Below, piece by piece: positions 62,566 to 64,000 of a stretch of 64,000 bases of DNA; position 1 is the first letter of the stretch, and the number at the start of each line of letters is the position of its first letter. The translations under genes were made by a program, and so were the position numbers. Source of the DNA: Croceibacterium_A sp044506565 (lineage in GTDB: Bacteria; Pseudomonadota; Alphaproteobacteria; Sphingomonadales; Sphingomonadaceae). A model generated the notes under the pieces. The model worked only from the letters and a program-made list of their open reading frames with translations. It did not search any database and was not told where the DNA came from. The DNA lies in the NCBI GenBank assembly GCA_044506565.1, contig JBIQKN010000001.1, positions 50,301 through 114,300 on the forward strand, written 5' to 3'.

Positions 62566-63006
62566 ATGGCCACTATCGAAACCGATCTGTCGGAAACGTT
62601 GATCACGCTCACATCCGACATCGTCGCCGCCCATGTCAGCAACAACAGCGTCGGCGTCGAGGAAGTCCCCGCGCTGATCCAGAACGTTTACGGCGCTCTG
62701 GCCGGCCTCGGAGCGGCTCCGCAGGTCGAGTCCAAGCCCGAACCCGCGGTCTCGATTCGCGCCTCGGTCAAGAACGACCACATCGTCTGCCTCGAAGACG
62801 GCAAGAAGATGAAGATGCTCAAGCGTCACCTGATGACCGATCACGGGCTGACGCCGGCCGAGTACCGCGCCCGCTGGGGCCTTCCGGCAGACTATCCGAT
62901 GGTCGCCCCGGACTACGCCGAGAAGCGCCGCGTGCTGGCCAAGGAAATCGGCCTCGGCCGCAAGCCCGGCCAGCGCCGGGGGCGCCGCAAGAAGGCGGCC
63001 GAATAA
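62566..63006 (+). CDS. MucR/Ros family zinc-finger transcriptional regulator
   Basis: A 146-residue MucR-type regulator. The zinc-finger region DHIVCLEDGKKMKMLKRHLM and TDHGLTPAEYRARWGLP holds C75, H88 and H93; only one cysteine is present, as in many MucR proteins, with an acidic residue completing the metal site. A basic C-terminal tail (GRKPGQRRGRRKK) aids DNA binding. Family members bind AT-rich DNA and control exopolysaccharide, motility and cell-cycle genes. Its own upstream gap (62407-62565) is AT-rich and likely carries autoregulatory sites. AGAGGGAG is the ribosome site. Confidence 0.94.
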   Translation: MATIETDLSETLITLTSDIVAAHVSNNSVGVEEVPALIQNVYGALAGLGAAPQVESKPEPAVSIRASVKNDHIVCLEDGKKMKMLKRHLMTDHGLTPAEYRARWGLPADYPMVAPDYAEKRRVLAKEIGLGRKPGQRRGRRKKAAE

Positions 63007-63027
63007 CCGTTCGCCCGGTTGTAAAAG

Positions 63028-63066
63028 CGCCCCGCCGCTTCCATAGTGGCGGGGCGTTATTTTATT
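63028..63066 (+). terminator. Rho-independent terminator after mucR
   Basis: CGCCCCGCC (63028-63036) and GGCGGGGCG (63048-63056) form a perfect 9-bp GC stem with an 11-base loop, followed by TTATTTTATT. It is the clearest intrinsic terminator in the window and ends just before the fur ribosome site. Confidence 0.93.
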
Positions 63067-63082
63067 CCGGGTGAGGTCAGAC

Positions 63083-63505
63083 TTGCACCAGCCAATCGAT
63101 CTCGAAGCCTTGTGCGCCGAGCGCGGGCTCAGGATCACCGAGCAGCGCCGGGTGATCGCGCGGGTGCTGTCCGAGGCCGAGGATCATCCCGACGTCGAGG
63201 CGCTCCACGCGCGCGCTGCGGCGATCGATCCGAAGATCTCGATCGCTACCGTCTACCGCACCGTCCGCCTGTTCGAGGAGGCCGGGATTCTCGATCGGCA
63301 CGACTTCGGCGACGGGCGCGCCCGCTACGAGGCTTCGCCTGAAGCGCACCACGACCACTTGATCGACGTCGAGACCGGCAAGGTCGTCGAGTTCGTCGAT
63401 CCGGAACTCGAAGCGCTGCAGAAAGTGATCGCCGAGAAGCTCGGCTACCGGCTGGTCGACCACCGGATGGAGCTCTACGGCGTGCGCATCGATCGCGAGG
63501 ACTGA
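63083..63505 (+). CDS. fur: Fur family transcriptional regulator (Fur/Irr-like)
   Basis: A 140-residue Fur-family repressor. The winged helix at residues 5-75 contains GLRITEQRRVIARVLSEAED and SIATVYRTVRLFEEAGI; the metal site has H-H-D-H at 89-92 and the C-terminal dimer domain is HLIDVETGKVVEFVDPELEA. The CxxC zinc pair of enterobacterial Fur is absent, as is common in alphaproteobacterial members. TTG 63083 is chosen because GAGG precedes it and LHQPIDLEALC is the usual N-terminus; GTG 63071 is the alternative. It probably senses iron or another divalent metal. Confidence 0.92.
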   Translation: MHQPIDLEALCAERGLRITEQRRVIARVLSEAEDHPDVEALHARAAAIDPKISIATVYRTVRLFEEAGILDRHDFGDGRARYEASPEAHHDHLIDVETGKVVEFVDPELEALQKVIAEKLGYRLVDHRMELYGVRIDRED

Positions 63506-63533
63506 ACTGCGGCGAGTCCGCGCAGCATCGCGA

Positions 63534-64000
63534 TTGGCCGGCGTCGGGCTCGGATTCCTGACGATGGTTCCCGCGCACGCGGCGATCTCGCTCGCCGGCG
63601 GGCGCGAGCTGCTCCCGCCGCTGTTCCTGTCGACCATGGGCCGGCTCGCAGGATTGCGCGTGCGTACCGAGGGGCAGGCACGGAAGGGCGCGCTGTTCCT
63701 CGCCAATCACGTCAGCTGGCTCGACATCCTGGCGCTCGCCAAGACCAGCCGGTCGACCTTCGTCGCGCACAGCGGGCTGAGCGGCCACGGAGGCCTCCGA
63801 TGGCTGTGCGAGCAGAACGACACGGTGTTCGTCGCGCGCCATCGGCGAGGCTCGGTAGCGGAACAGGTCGAGCAGGTGCGCGCGGCGCTAGGCGAAAGGC
63901 CGCTGACGATCTTCCCGGAGGGCACGACGAACGACGGGACCACCCTGTTGCCCTTCAAGAGTTCGCTGCTGTCGGCGGTCGAACCGCTCGCGCACGCCGT
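63534..64000 (+). CDS. 1-acyl-sn-glycerol-3-phosphate acyltransferase-like protein, 3' part missing
   Basis: The frame is open to the window edge. The lysophospholipid acyltransferase motifs NHVSWLD (NHx4D) and FPEGTTND are complete, with a preceding hydrophobic N-terminus. The enzyme makes phosphatidic acid or modifies another lysolipid in the inner membrane. The start is uncertain: TTG 63534 is given, but CTG 63507, two bases after the fur stop, has GAGG at 63497-63500 and gives the same frame. It probably forms an operon with fur. Confidence 0.85.
   Translation, partial: MAGVGLGFLTMVPAHAAISLAGGRELLPPLFLSTMGRLAGLRVRTEGQARKGALFLANHVSWLDILALAKTSRSTFVAHSGLSGHGGLRWLCEQNDTVFVARHRRGSVAEQVEQVRAALGERPLTIFPEGTTNDGTTLLPFKSSLLSAVEPLAHA

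Overview
This window looks like a contig piece from an aerobic, high-GC alphaproteobacterium of the order Sphingomonadales, probably close to Erythrobacteraceae. This is inferred from three large TonB-dependent receptors (TBDRs), a MucR-type regulator, a Fur without the CxxC pair, a class II DAHP synthase and the order nfuA - rutE-like - tsaB - rimI - mucR - fur - acyltransferase. It is not proven by a phylogenetic marker. One 100-base run of N (17727-17826) interrupts a gene.

Left part (1-15 kb): a carbohydrate-utilisation locus. It holds an S15/CocE-type hydrolase (cut by the window edge), a GntR/FCD regulator, a tryptophan-halogenase-like flavoprotein, a TBDR, a SapC-family protein, a JmjC-like cupin, a secreted beta-sandwich protein, and three secreted glycoside hydrolases: GH43 (alpha-L-arabinose), GH27 (alpha-galactose) and GH95 (alpha-L-fucose or L-galactose). 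The TBDR and SapC operons diverge from one intergenic region. That region carries a good promoter overlapped by a LacI-type palindrome and two GntR/FCD-type sites. A perfect FCD-type palindrome also lies in front of the GH27 gene. The likely sequence of events is cleavage of plant or algal side chains outside the cell and uptake by the TBDR, with repression by the GntR and a LacI regulator that is not in the window.

Middle (15-31 kb): mostly unlinked metabolic genes. They include two hypothetical membrane proteins, a GMC oxidoreductase broken by the gap, a MEKHLA protein, a secreted alpha/beta hydrolase, a Xi-class and a YghU-type glutathione transferase, another small membrane protein, topoisomerase IB, a large RTX metalloprotease of the serralysin family, an FAD oxidase, and a three-gene operon of membrane proteins of unknown function. 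Four convergent gene pairs in the window end in the same shared CTAG tetranucleotide.

31-38 kb: a PRC-barrel protein, tRNA-Gln(TTG) and a complete six-gene Mrp Na+/H+ antiporter operon with subunits A and B fused. 38-45 kb: an FKBP isomerase, a small two-repeat protein very like the Ralstonia fucose-binding lectin RSL, a second TBDR, a polysaccharide flippase, a VOC protein and a stand-alone ATP-dependent DNA ligase. 44-52 kb: a LysR regulator divergent from a third TBDR, followed by a Tat-exported sulfatase and an MFS transporter, which looks like a second uptake and catabolic locus.

Right part (51.6-64 kb): a retropepsin-like membrane protease, an ergothioneine operon (EgtB-EgtD-DUF5996), class II DAHP synthase, a large secreted M16 peptidase, and a conserved housekeeping run (NfuA, RutE-like, TsaB, RimI, MucR, Fur, acyltransferase). 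The window ends inside the acyltransferase gene.
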